Made by a program: the position numbers and the translations under genes. The notes beneath the pieces are model-generated. The model was not told the origin of the DNA. It saw only the letters and a program-made list of their open reading frames with translations, and ran no database searches. A stretch of DNA of 64,000 nt, taken from NCBI RefSeq assembly GCF_007993795.1, contig NZ_CP042476.1, forward strand, positions 372,001 through 436,000, in the 5' to 3' direction. This document shows positions 54,071 through 62,307 of the stretch, piece by piece (the stretch's first letter is position 1; each line of letters opens with the position of its first letter). This DNA comes from Antarcticibacterium arcticum (GTDB lineage Bacteria; Bacteroidota; Bacteroidia; Flavobacteriales; Flavobacteriaceae).

Positions 54071-54732
54071 TATTTAAGAAATAACCTGCCAATCTGAGAG
54101 GGGTCTAGATTTCTTTTAACTGTACCCCTATGGCTGAATACAGAAGGTTGTAATATGTTCTTTTCGATTATACAACCCATCCCAATTATTGAATTCGCAG
54201 CTATTTGAACGTTTTGTTTGATAGAAGCCTTCAAACCCACAAAACAATTATCTCCTATTGTTACATTTCCTCCTGTTATCGCCCCACTTATCAAAACATT
54301 ACTACCAATTGATGTATGGTGACCAATGTGAGACGTAAATAATATTGAATTATTAGATATGCTTATAAAAGGCTGGAGTACACATCCTTCATCGATAAAG
54401 ACATTTGTTCCTACCTTTAAATTATCCCAATGACTGGCTTTTGATGAAATATATGAAGCGAATTTATATCCCATCTCCTTTGCCTTTTGAAAGACCCGCT
54501 GCCTGATAACATTATTTCCAACAGCAATAAATAGTAGAAATTCTTCAGGGGGAAATTCTTCGCCCATGTTTTCAAAGCTCGTTAAAGGCTTGTTTGCAAA
54601 GAAATCTTCCTTTAAAAAGTCTTGTTCAATACAATACCCAACAACATCATATGGGCTATCATTTTCGAATACATAACCAACGTATTCAGCAAATTTGCCA
54701 ATACCGTAAATTATCAGTTTTTTATTATTCAT
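54070..54732 (-). CDS. NeuD/PglD-type sugar acyltransferase, - strand
   Basis: The 220-residue protein has an N-terminal PglD-like alpha/beta region (KLIIYGIGKFAEYVGYVFE, LFIAVGNNVIRQRVF) and a C-terminal left-handed beta-helix (GTNVFIDEGCVLQPF, SIGSNVLISGAITGGNVTIG). It should transfer an acetyl or similar group from CoA to an amino sugar. It differs from the PglD-like gene at 60537 in its longer N-terminal part and in ending soon after the helix. It precedes the GT2 gene and both are read away from the + strand block. Confidence 0.83.
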   Translation of the reverse strand: MNNKKLIIYGIGKFAEYVGYVFENDSPYDVVGYCIEQDFLKEDFFANKPLTSFENMGEEFPPEEFLLFIAVGNNVIRQRVFQKAKEMGYKFASYISSKASHWDNLKVGTNVFIDEGCVLQPFISISNNSILFTSHIGHHTSIGSNVLISGAITGGNVTIGDNCFVGLKASIKQNVQIAANSIIGMGCIIEKNILQPSVFSHRGTVKRNLDPSQIGRLFLK

Positions 54733-54987
54733 GTTTCAGAGTGAAAAGTTGAATCCCCTTTTCAAATATAGCACATTTGAAGAAATGGTAATTTGAAAAC
54801 CAGGTTTAATATTTAAAAGAAATTATGTAGAATGGCCTTTTGAAAAGTGCGATTTAATGTAAGAATTGTTTCATAAATAAGTCATTCGTCCTTCTTATTT
54901 ACCCTCATATCGAAAACTATTTGTTTTCCTTTTTCCCTCAGTAAGGTTGGGCTAATTTACTGATACTTAATCTAAAATAATGGTATT

Positions 54988-55773
54988 ATGAAAAAATTAT
55001 TACTCTTAGTTTTGTCCACTTTTTGCCTGGGGGCATGCAGTGTTGACACCCTTGAACTTGACCCGGTAGATTCACAATTATTGGTATTGGATGCAACTTA
55101 TACAGTGAAAGGTTGTTCCATAACAACTTTTAATTTTGAAGATGCGGGTAGAATTGAGGTTAGAAACGATCTGGATTTTATTTATGTAAATTTATTTGCA
55201 AATGGGGAATATCAAATTGCCGAATCCTACCTGCATCTCGGTGCAGATATTTCCGATTTTCCGACAACCGGGAATAGTAATAATCCAGGAATAAGTTTAA
55301 AAGATATGGATTATAAATATACTTTTAGTCCAACCGTAAAAGAGTATTCATATAAATTTCCTGTAGATTCTTTTGAGGATACCTTTTTAGTTGGGGCTTA
55401 CACCGTTTTTCAACTGGGTAAAAAGAAATATAGCTTTTGGGCTGGGGACTTGACCGGTAATAAATGGTCTTATTTTGAAAATATCCTCTTTGATCATCCT
55501 AATGCAGGATCAGATAATTCCCGTGACATCACCTTAAGTGAAGCGCAGAAACTCCCAAGCTGGGATGAGGTTAGAAAAGTTTATACTGCGATGCTTGATC
55601 CCGGAGTGCCTGAAGGTCAGTCTGTAGGTTCTTTTGAACCATCAATCTGGGATTTAATTAATAGGTTTAATGATCCAATCTTAGGTGGCGTGGGGGAATA
55701 TACTACCGTCTACACATTGGGGGAAGGTGAGTGTACAGATTCCGTTATACTTACTTTAAATGTAGTTCCCTAA
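54988..55773 (+). CDS. Secreted lipoprotein with one SWDEVRK repeat domain
   Basis: The 261-residue protein has a lipoprotein signal (FCLGACSVD, Cys17) and a unique beta-rich N-terminal part (about residues 30-170). The C-terminal domain (about 172-261) contains SWDEVRKVYTAML, FEPSIWDLINRFNDP, GGVGEYTTVYTLG and GECTDSVILTLNVVP. The same domain occurs three times in the next gene. No enzyme motif is visible. The gene is followed by its own terminator. Function is unknown; a surface structural or binding role is possible. Confidence 0.7.
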   Translation: MKKLLLLVLSTFCLGACSVDTLELDPVDSQLLVLDATYTVKGCSITTFNFEDAGRIEVRNDLDFIYVNLFANGEYQIAESYLHLGADISDFPTTGNSNNPGISLKDMDYKYTFSPTVKEYSYKFPVDSFEDTFLVGAYTVFQLGKKKYSFWAGDLTGNKWSYFENILFDHPNAGSDNSRDITLSEAQKLPSWDEVRKVYTAMLDPGVPEGQSVGSFEPSIWDLINRFNDPILGGVGEYTTVYTLGEGECTDSVILTLNVVP

Positions 55774-56083
55774 GGAATTTAAGTCCATTACCCAATTAAA
55801 AAAAACCCGCCTTTAAATTAAGCCGGGTTTTTTTATTTAAAGAGATTTAAATACTTACTACAGGATTTAATTTCCCCTCCATGTTTATTTAAAGGTTTTT
55901 CTTATTCTGGTAGAGATATCAGTAAAATTATTCCTACTAAAATTTTATGATTTCTTCCAAATTTTTTCACAATAACCGATAAAACTTGCTTTTAATCGAC
56001 TATTCTGAAGCTATGTCGAAACGCTGTTTTTCGCATTTTTTTATGGTCTAATTTTACATTATTAACCAATAAAAACCGTGAAA
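55774..56083 (+). other. 310-base spacer between the two repeat lipoprotein genes
   Basis: The left part holds the terminator at 55801-55834. The remaining about 250 bases are AT-rich and contain no reading frame or repeat that I can support; a promoter for the next gene must lie here, but no good TTTG/TAnnTTTG pair was found. Confidence 0.5.
55801..55834 (+). terminator. Terminator after the first repeat lipoprotein
   Basis: AAAAACCCG (55801-55809) pairs with CGGGTTTTT (55824-55832) around a 14-base loop, with the T-run continuing to 55834. Confidence 0.8.
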
Positions 56084-57064
56084 ATGAAGAAGATTTTACT
56101 CTTGTCCATTATTGGCTTATTTATTATTTCCTGCTCTGTTGATCCCATAGAATCCGATCTCCGGGAGAGTCAAATAGTGGAAATGAATGCTTTATCTGAG
56201 GCGGACGAAGTAGGCTGTGCCGGCCCCGATAATTCCATGACAATAACTTATTCCGAGGCCGCAGCTATAGAAAGCTGGGACGAAGTAAGGAAGTTATATC
56301 TTAGTCTGCTTGCAGAAGGGATTTTCAGGGGCGGGGAATTTGACCCTACAATCTGGGAACTAATTAACAGATTTAATGATGAGGAAGAAGGTGGCCTGGG
56401 TGAATACACCACGTGGTATAAAATTGATAACGGAGATTGTAAAGACACCGTAATGCTTACGGTAATAGTAGTTGCCGATCAAAGTTCGCCAGCGTGTGAT
56501 GGCTTTACTGCCGGAGCTGATAAATCGATGACCATAACCCAATCTGAAGCTGAAGCTATTGAAAGTTGGGATGAAGTGAGAAAATTGTATTTAAGTATGC
56601 TAGATGCAGGCGTTCTTAGAAATGGTGAATTTGACCCATCTATTTGGGATTTAATAAGATCTTATTGGGAAAAAGGTTTAGGTGATTATACTACAGAATA
56701 TACCATCACAGATGGGGAGTGTACAGATTCGGTTCTGCTCACAGTAACAGTAGTAGCAGATGAACAATCTGAACCTCTTTGTGATGGGGTAGACGCCGGT
56801 CCGGATAACTCGTTGACAATTACTTATTCTGAGGCAGTGACTATTGAAAGTTGGGATGAAGTACGGAAACTTTATTTAAGTTTACTTGCAAATGGGGTTT
56901 CGCGCGATGGTAGTTTTGATCCATCAATATGGGACCTTATACGAAGATTTAATAATCCGGAAACCGGAGGCCCGGGAGACTATACCACAGAATATACCAT
57001 TACTGCGGGAGAATGCACAGATACTGTTATCTTGACTGTAACAGTAATACCTGATGAATCGTAA
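56084..57064 (+). CDS. Secreted lipoprotein made of three SWDEVRK repeat domains
   Basis: The 326-residue protein has a lipobox ending at Cys17 (FIISCSVDP) and then three repeats of about 82-86 residues at about 46-130, 142-224 and 238-322. Each has AGxDxSxTITxSEA, IESWDEVRKLYLSLL, FDPSIWDLI, GDYTTEYTI and a Cys near the end (GECTDTVILTVTV). A Cys also precedes each repeat, so an internal disulfide is possible. I set the start at ATG 56084; a GTG six bases earlier is also open. Similar modules occur, as I recall, in large Bacteroidota adhesins. No enzymatic function is visible. Confidence 0.75.
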   Translation: MKKILLLSIIGLFIISCSVDPIESDLRESQIVEMNALSEADEVGCAGPDNSMTITYSEAAAIESWDEVRKLYLSLLAEGIFRGGEFDPTIWELINRFNDEEEGGLGEYTTWYKIDNGDCKDTVMLTVIVVADQSSPACDGFTAGADKSMTITQSEAEAIESWDEVRKLYLSMLDAGVLRNGEFDPSIWDLIRSYWEKGLGDYTTEYTITDGECTDSVLLTVTVVADEQSEPLCDGVDAGPDNSLTITYSEAVTIESWDEVRKLYLSLLANGVSRDGSFDPSIWDLIRRFNNPETGGPGDYTTEYTITAGECTDTVILTVTVIPDES

Positions 57065-57086
57065 GTACTTCAAATTAATTAATCTA

Positions 57087-57130
57087 ATACATAAAAGAAC
57101 TGCCTGGTAACAGGCAGTTCTTTTATGTAT
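57087..57130. terminator. Perfect 20-bp hairpin terminator
   Basis: ATACATAAAAGAACTGCCTG (57087-57106) is followed by loop GTAA and an exact inverted copy (57111-57130). It lies 22 bases after the repeat lipoprotein gene. The T-rich right arm supports a terminator; the long perfect stem could also work as a processing site. Confidence 0.85.
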
Positions 57131-57321
57131 TAAAAATCCCCAATTATGTATATTTTCCACGGTTTTGGTGTGGAACCTGGGATAAGATAAAACATTTCAT
57201 TATTAAGAAATAATTTTTGCTGTCATAGCAAATGCTTTATTTAAAGGCTCTCCCGCCAATCTTTACACTATACGTCTCTTTATAATATAATATTTGGATT
57301 AAAGGTCTCCATTTTGCCACT

Positions 57322-58569
57322 ATGATGGCAAACACATTTTTGATGGATAGTAATACATTTTCAAATATTTTACAGGCTATATTTCTTATTCCTTTTTTTT
57401 ACAGTATAAACCAGTACATCTTTAAACGTTTAAAACATACACACAGCTTCTTTGATACCGGGTTAATGAATAAGCTTTTCTTCTATCATCTCTTTTTTGG
57501 GGGCTTTTATTATATATATGCTGTGTTTAACCGGTCAGATTCCCATAGATACTTTAGTGCCCCACAAAAAGAAGGCAAAGCCTGGTTGGATTATCTGGGA
57601 ACAGAAACCACGATTATAGACTTTTTTTCCTACCCACTAATCAATGGTTTTGGATTTAGTTATGAAATGATGATGATGTTATTCACCTGGATTGGTTTCC
57701 TGGGATTTGTTTACGCTTATTTATTTTTCAAAGAAAATATTCCTCTGAAAGTAAAGGTTTTTAAAAAAGTTGACCTTCTTACCCTAATACTTTTTCTACC
57801 TAATATGCACTTTTGGACAGCGTCTCTGGGAAAAGGAGCGCCAATTTTCTTCGGCTTAATGGTTTTTGCATATGCAATTTGTAAACCTCAAACCCGCATA
57901 ACAGGGTTAGTAATAGGTTCTCTTGTTGTTTTTGCTATTAGACCACATGTCTTCCTAATTCTTGCGGGTGGTGCTGTTATTGGATTTATGTCAGGTAATA
58001 ATGGCGTTTCCTGGCAACATCGTATGGTATTTTGCCTTTCGGTTGTTTCTGGTTTATTTATGGTTCAGGATCAAATCCTTGCAGTTGTAAATCTTCAAAA
58101 TTCTGAAAATTTAATAGGAGATTTTGTCGAATTCACGGCAGCTCGCTCTGCCTCCCTTGATAATGCGGGGTCCGGGGTTAATATGGCGGGATATTCTTTA
58201 CCGGAGAAGATTTTCACTTTTTGGTTCCGCCCCCTGTTTTTTGATTCTCCGGGAATTTTAGGTTTATTTGTTTCCGTAGAAAATCTAATTTATTTACTTC
58301 TTTTTTTAAAACTTTTTAAAAGGAATTTTTTCAAATTTTTAAAAAGTGCCCCTGTGAATGTTAAGATGAGCTTGGTAATTTTTCTAAGCACCTCCTTTGC
58401 TATGACTTTTGTGATGTCCAACCTTGGAATTATCATCAGGCAAAAATCTATGATAATGTACTTTCTTTTCTTTGTGGTTTATTATTTCCTGGCTTCAGAA
58501 AAAGATAATATCCCAAATCTTCAATTGAAAGTTGCAAATTCCAATGCGAGACTACCGGAAGCGGCCTAG
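57322..58569 (+). CDS. Wzy-like polytopic membrane protein, copy 2
   Basis: The 415-residue protein is clearly paralogous to the gene at 48037 over its full length, sharing NMHFWTASLGKGAPIF, AIRPHVFLILAGGAVIGFMSG, TFWFRPLFFDSPGILGLF and SFAMTFVMSNLGIIIRQKSM. About ten helices are visible. It is a candidate polymerase. Two ATG codons are adjacent at the start. It is flanked by terminators and a long spacer, so it seems to be transcribed on its own or with the GT4 gene that follows. Confidence 0.65.
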   Translation: MMANTFLMDSNTFSNILQAIFLIPFFYSINQYIFKRLKHTHSFFDTGLMNKLFFYHLFFGGFYYIYAVFNRSDSHRYFSAPQKEGKAWLDYLGTETTIIDFFSYPLINGFGFSYEMMMMLFTWIGFLGFVYAYLFFKENIPLKVKVFKKVDLLTLILFLPNMHFWTASLGKGAPIFFGLMVFAYAICKPQTRITGLVIGSLVVFAIRPHVFLILAGGAVIGFMSGNNGVSWQHRMVFCLSVVSGLFMVQDQILAVVNLQNSENLIGDFVEFTAARSASLDNAGSGVNMAGYSLPEKIFTFWFRPLFFDSPGILGLFVSVENLIYLLLFLKLFKRNFFKFLKSAPVNVKMSLVIFLSTSFAMTFVMSNLGIIIRQKSMIMYFLFFVVYYFLASEKDNIPNLQLKVANSNARLPEAA

Positions 58570-58642
58570 TAGATCTTAATTCAAATGTTCCTGTTTAAAT
58601 TTGAAATTCGGTAAAGGAGGTGACAGGCTTGGAAATAAAGTT

Positions 58643-58650
58643 TATTTTTG
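58643..58650 (+). promoter_or_regulatory. TATTTTTG -7 box before the GT4 gene at 58673
   Basis: TATTTTTG matches TAnnTTTG and lies 22 bases before the ATG. A TTG is upstream but only 11 bases away, so the -33 element is unclear. Confidence 0.4.
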
Positions 58651-58672
58651 CGACTGATATTAAAAAATTGTA

Positions 58673-59839
58673 ATGCATAAACTCATCCGCATCACCACAA
58701 TTCCTCTTTCCCTTGAAAAGCTGTTAGAAGGCCAGCTTACTTATATGAATAGTTTTTATGAGGTGACGGCTATTTCGGCTGAAAAAGAACGATTGGAAAG
58801 ATATGGAAGAGATAATGGAGTAAAGACTTATTGGGTAGATATGACCAGGGAGATCACTCCCATTGCCGACCTAAAAGCGGTTTTGAAACTTTATAATTAT
58901 TTTAAAAGGGAAAAACCATTCATTGTTCACACCCATACTCCCAAAGCCGGAATAGTAGGAATGCTGGCAGCAAATCTTGCAGGAGTTCCTCTAAGATTAC
59001 ATACCGTGGCCGGCCTCCCCTTATTGGAAACGCGGGGAACAAAACGCCGGGTTTTGAATTTTGTTGAAAAATTTACCTATAAATTGGCTACCCGCATATA
59101 TCCAAACTCCACAGAATTAAAAAAGATAATTCTGAAAGAGGGCTTTACCTCCTCTGAGAAATTAAAAGTATTGGGAAAGGGTAGCTCCAATGGGATAGAT
59201 ACCCATTATTTTGATCCCGGGAATTATAAGGATTCTGAAAATTTAATATTACGCCGGGAATTAGGAATTCCTGAAAATGATATTGTATTTATATTTATTG
59301 GTAGATTGGTATCTGAAAAAGGAATTAATGAGTTGGTAACTGCATTCCAGAACCTAAATGCTGAAATTAAAAACACCGCTCTGTTACTGGTAGGCCCATT
59401 GGAGGAAGAGCTTGATCCTCTTTCAACCCACACTCTCAACCTTATTGAGGATCATAAAAAGATTATTACCACAGGGTATCAACAGGATATAAGGCCTTAT
59501 TTAGCTCTTTCCAACGTTCTTACCTTCCCCAGTTACCGGGAAGGATTTCCCAACGTTGTAATGCAGGCCGGTGCTATGGGATTACCCTCTATAGTAAGTG
59601 ATATTAATGGATGCAATGAAATTATTACTGAAGGACTTAATGGAGTAATAATTCCGGTTAAAGATGTAAATAGCCTATTTCTAGCCATGCAAAAAATGGT
59701 AGATAACCCATCTTGGAGAAAACTACTTGCGACTGCTGCGCGTAATGAAATAACCCAAAACTACGATAGAATTGAATTCTGGGAATTATTGCGCAGGGAG
59801 TATGAGGAGCTGGACCGGGAGAGGGATTCCTCTAATTAA
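58673..59839 (+). CDS. GT4-family glycosyltransferase
   Basis: The 388-residue GT-B enzyme starts HKLIRITTIPLSLEKLLEGQ and has HTHTPKAGIVGMLAA, KGSSNGIDTHYFDP, FIGRLVSEKGINELV, and E-x7-E in REGFPNVVMQAGAMGLP (with Gln at the second site, REGFPN being the conserved core). This start resembles the transferases that add the second sugar after a WcaJ/PglC-type initiating enzyme, which here is the next gene. Confidence 0.88.
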   Translation: MHKLIRITTIPLSLEKLLEGQLTYMNSFYEVTAISAEKERLERYGRDNGVKTYWVDMTREITPIADLKAVLKLYNYFKREKPFIVHTHTPKAGIVGMLAANLAGVPLRLHTVAGLPLLETRGTKRRVLNFVEKFTYKLATRIYPNSTELKKIILKEGFTSSEKLKVLGKGSSNGIDTHYFDPGNYKDSENLILRRELGIPENDIVFIFIGRLVSEKGINELVTAFQNLNAEIKNTALLLVGPLEEELDPLSTHTLNLIEDHKKIITTGYQQDIRPYLALSNVLTFPSYREGFPNVVMQAGAMGLPSIVSDINGCNEIITEGLNGVIIPVKDVNSLFLAMQKMVDNPSWRKLLATAARNEITQNYDRIEFWELLRREYEELDRERDSSN

Positions 59840-59868
59840 GATTAAGATAATCTTAAGAAGGAAATTTG

Positions 59869-59876
59869 TATTTTTG
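59869..59876 (+). promoter_or_regulatory. TATTTTTG -7 box before the initiating transferase
   Basis: TATTTTTG fits TAnnTTTG and lies 53 bases before ATG 59930. A short inverted repeat (AAGATTA/TAATCTT) sits just upstream where a -33 element would be expected. Confidence 0.4.
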
Positions 59877-59929
59877 CAATCTTCAAGGAGGAACCCCGGT
59901 TTCCATATGAAGTTATTTTCAAATTATTG

Positions 59930-60535
59930 ATGTATAGATCTTTTGTAAAACCTTTATTTGATTTTATAATTGCTTTATTGGCAATTATTGTTTTAAGTCC
60001 GTTACTGTTGTTGGTTACCATTTTATTAGCTTTGGCGAATAAAGGGAATCCTTTTTTCTTTCAAAAACGTCCGGGAAAAAATGGCAGGATATTCAAAATT
60101 GTGAAATTCCGCACCATGACCAATGAAAAAGATGAAAAGGGAATATTGCTTCCCGATGAACAAAGGTTGACCGGGGTGGGTAAACTTGTAAGAAAGACCT
60201 CAATAGATGAAATTACACAACTTATAAATGTTTTGAAAGGGGAAATGAGTTTAATAGGCCCAAGGCCTCTTTTGCCGCAGTATCTGCCAATCTATAATTC
60301 CTTTCAACAAAGAAGACACGATGTAAAACCGGGAATAACAGGTTGGGCACAGGTGAATGGAAGAAATGCTATTAGCTGGAAACAAAAATTTGAATATGAT
60401 GTGTGGTATGTAGACAACCTCTCATTTTCGTTGGATGTAAGAATTCTTATAAAGACGATTAAAAAGGTGTTATTATCTGAAGATATAAATACTGCAAATA
60501 TGGCCACAACAGAGCCATTTAACGGGACAAATTGA
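59930..60535 (+). CDS. Initiating phosphoglycosyltransferase (short WcaJ/PglC type)
   Basis: The 201-residue membrane protein attaches the first sugar-1-phosphate to undecaprenyl phosphate at the inner membrane. It has one N-terminal hydrophobic re-entrant segment (FIIALLAIIVLSPLLLL) and the PGT core: FFFQKRPGKNGRIFKIVKFRTM, RKTSIDEITQLINVLKGEMS, IGPRPLLPQY and RHDVKPGITGWAQVNGRN. It lacks the long N-terminal part of WcaJ/WbaP. The PglD/E/F-like genes downstream suggest UDP-bacillosamine as donor. ATG 59930 is used; a TTG precedes it. Confidence 0.92.
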   Translation: MYRSFVKPLFDFIIALLAIIVLSPLLLLVTILLALANKGNPFFFQKRPGKNGRIFKIVKFRTMTNEKDEKGILLPDEQRLTGVGKLVRKTSIDEITQLINVLKGEMSLIGPRPLLPQYLPIYNSFQQRRHDVKPGITGWAQVNGRNAISWKQKFEYDVWYVDNLSFSLDVRILIKTIKKVLLSEDINTANMATTEPFNGTN

Positions 60536-60536
60536 T

Positions 60537-61154
60537 ATGAATATTTACGGGGCAAGCGGGCACGCGAAAGTTATTATGGATATTGCGAAGTCACAAAATA
60601 TACCTGTTTCCGTAATTATTGACGACAATCCTCAAATCAAATTTGTTTTAGATTATCCAGTTGAGCATATTGTAAGTCCGGAGGCTTTAAAGGATGAATT
60701 TATAATGGCCATAGGAGATAATGAGATCAGGAAAAAGGTGGTGGAGGGATTTAAGGGAAAATTTCATGCTGCAGTAATTCATATATCAGCTGCAGTTTCT
60801 TCAAGTGTTCAATTGGGAAAGGGCACAGTAGTGATGCCGAATGCATCAGTAAACAGTGAATCAAAAATAGGCATGCATTGTATAATCAACACCGGGGCGA
60901 CAGTTGAACACGATTGTGTTTTAGGTAATTTTGTTCACATTTCTCCAAATGCTGCTCTGGCAGGTGGAGTAGAAGTGGAGGAGGGCACCCAGATTGGAAT
61001 TGGCGCCGTAGTTATACCCGGCATTAAAATTGGTAAATGGAGCACTATAGGTGCGGGAGCTGTTATAATTGACGATATACCGGATTATGTTGTGGTGGTA
61101 GGAAATCCTGGCAGGATCATTAAAAAAAGAGTACTTAATTATGCAAAAAAATAA
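60537..61154 (+). CDS. PglD-like UDP-amino-sugar N-acetyltransferase
   Basis: The 205-residue protein has an N-terminal UDP-sugar-binding part (NIYGASGHAKVIMDIAKSQN, FIMAIGDNEIRKKV) and a C-terminal left-handed beta-helix (GMHCIINTGATVEHDCVLGNFVHISPNAALAG, here split: NTGATVEHDCVLGNF and HISPNAALAGGV). His in VEHDCVLG is the likely base. This is the PglD layout that acetylates the C4 amine of UDP-bacillosamine. It starts 1 base after the initiating transferase stop and overlaps the aminotransferase gene by 14 bases. Confidence 0.87.
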   Translation: MNIYGASGHAKVIMDIAKSQNIPVSVIIDDNPQIKFVLDYPVEHIVSPEALKDEFIMAIGDNEIRKKVVEGFKGKFHAAVIHISAAVSSSVQLGKGTVVMPNASVNSESKIGMHCIINTGATVEHDCVLGNFVHISPNAALAGGVEVEEGTQIGIGAVVIPGIKIGKWSTIGAGAVIIDDIPDYVVVVGNPGRIIKKRVLNYAKK

Positions 61155-62292
61155 GATCTGGCTTTCATCTCCCCATATGGGCGGAACAGAAAAAAGATAT
61201 ATTGAAGAAGCCTTTGACCATAACTGGATAGCTCCTCTGGGGCCGAATGTTTCAGGTTTTGAGAATGATATTAAAGAATATTTATCAGGCGATGACACCT
61301 CGGTTGAAGTTGCAGCCTTAAGCAGTGGGACTGCCGCATTGCATTTGGCCCTGATAATGCTGGATGTAAAACCGGGTGATGAGGTAATTTGCCAGAGTAT
61401 GACTTTTGCAGCATCGGCAAATCCTATTGCTTATTTAGGTGCTACTCCCGTCTTTGTTGACAGTGAGGAGGATACTTTGAATATTTGTCCTGCCAGACTT
61501 GAGGAAGCTATCCTGGACAGGATTGCAAAAGGAAAAAATATAAAAGCAATTATTGGGGTTCATTTATATGGAATGCCCTATAAAGTGGAGGAAATACATG
61601 AAATAGCCGCCAAATATAATATTCCGGTAATTGAAGATAGTGCCGAAGCTTTGGGTAGCACCTACAAAGGTAAAAATTGCGGAACTTTTGGAATGTTTGG
61701 TGTATTGTCTTTTAATGGAAATAAGATAATTACCACCTCCGGTGGTGGCGCACTCGTAACCAGAAGTGAGAAACTCAAACAAAAAGCGATATTTCTGGCT
61801 ACCCAGGCAAGAGATGATGCTCCACACTATCAGCATAGTGAGATTGGTTATAACTATAGATTGAGTAATATTTCCGCAGGTATTGGAAGAGGTCAAATGG
61901 AAGTTTTGGACAAGCATGTGGGACACCGAAGAGAAATGAACAAATTTTACCAGATTTTATTTTCAGAATTTCCTGGTGTTAAAGTGATGAAGGAACCCAG
62001 TGATGATTTTTATAGTAATCATTGGTTAAGTGTGGTGCTTATAGATGAGAATCAAACAGGTGGAATTTCAAGGGAAGATATAAGACTGGCGCTTGAAAAA
62101 GAAAATATTGAAAGCCGTCCCTTATGGAAACCCATGCATTTACAACCGGTTTTTCAGGGAACACCTTATTTTGGGAACGGTGTTTGCGAAAAGGCTTTTG
62201 AATCTGGTTTATGTCTTCCTTCAGGATCAAATTTAACGGATGGGGACAGGGACAGAATTTCAGCAGTAATTAAAGAAATATTTACAAAGTAA
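61141..62292 (+). CDS. PglE-like UDP-4-keto sugar aminotransferase
   Basis: The 383-residue PLP enzyme starts IWLSSPHMGGTEKRYIEEAF, the typical start of the PglE/LegC group, and has SSGTAALHLALIML, EDSAEALGSTY and the PLP-lysine block SFNGNKIITTSGGGALVT. It should aminate UDP-4-keto-6-deoxy-GlcNAc at C4. Position between PglD-like and PglF-like genes supports the bacillosamine pathway. Confidence 0.9.
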   Translation: MQKNKIWLSSPHMGGTEKRYIEEAFDHNWIAPLGPNVSGFENDIKEYLSGDDTSVEVAALSSGTAALHLALIMLDVKPGDEVICQSMTFAASANPIAYLGATPVFVDSEEDTLNICPARLEEAILDRIAKGKNIKAIIGVHLYGMPYKVEEIHEIAAKYNIPVIEDSAEALGSTYKGKNCGTFGMFGVLSFNGNKIITTSGGGALVTRSEKLKQKAIFLATQARDDAPHYQHSEIGYNYRLSNISAGIGRGQMEVLDKHVGHRREMNKFYQILFSEFPGVKVMKEPSDDFYSNHWLSVVLIDENQTGGISREDIRLALEKENIESRPLWKPMHLQPVFQGTPYFGNGVCEKAFESGLCLPSGSNLTDGDRDRISAVIKEIFTK

Positions 62293-62307
62293 TTGTAATT
62301 TTACTAT

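Noticed and set aside
55774..56083. A small gene or RNA in the longest spacer
   Set aside because: Apart from the terminator no start-stop frame of interest, stable fold or repeat was found.
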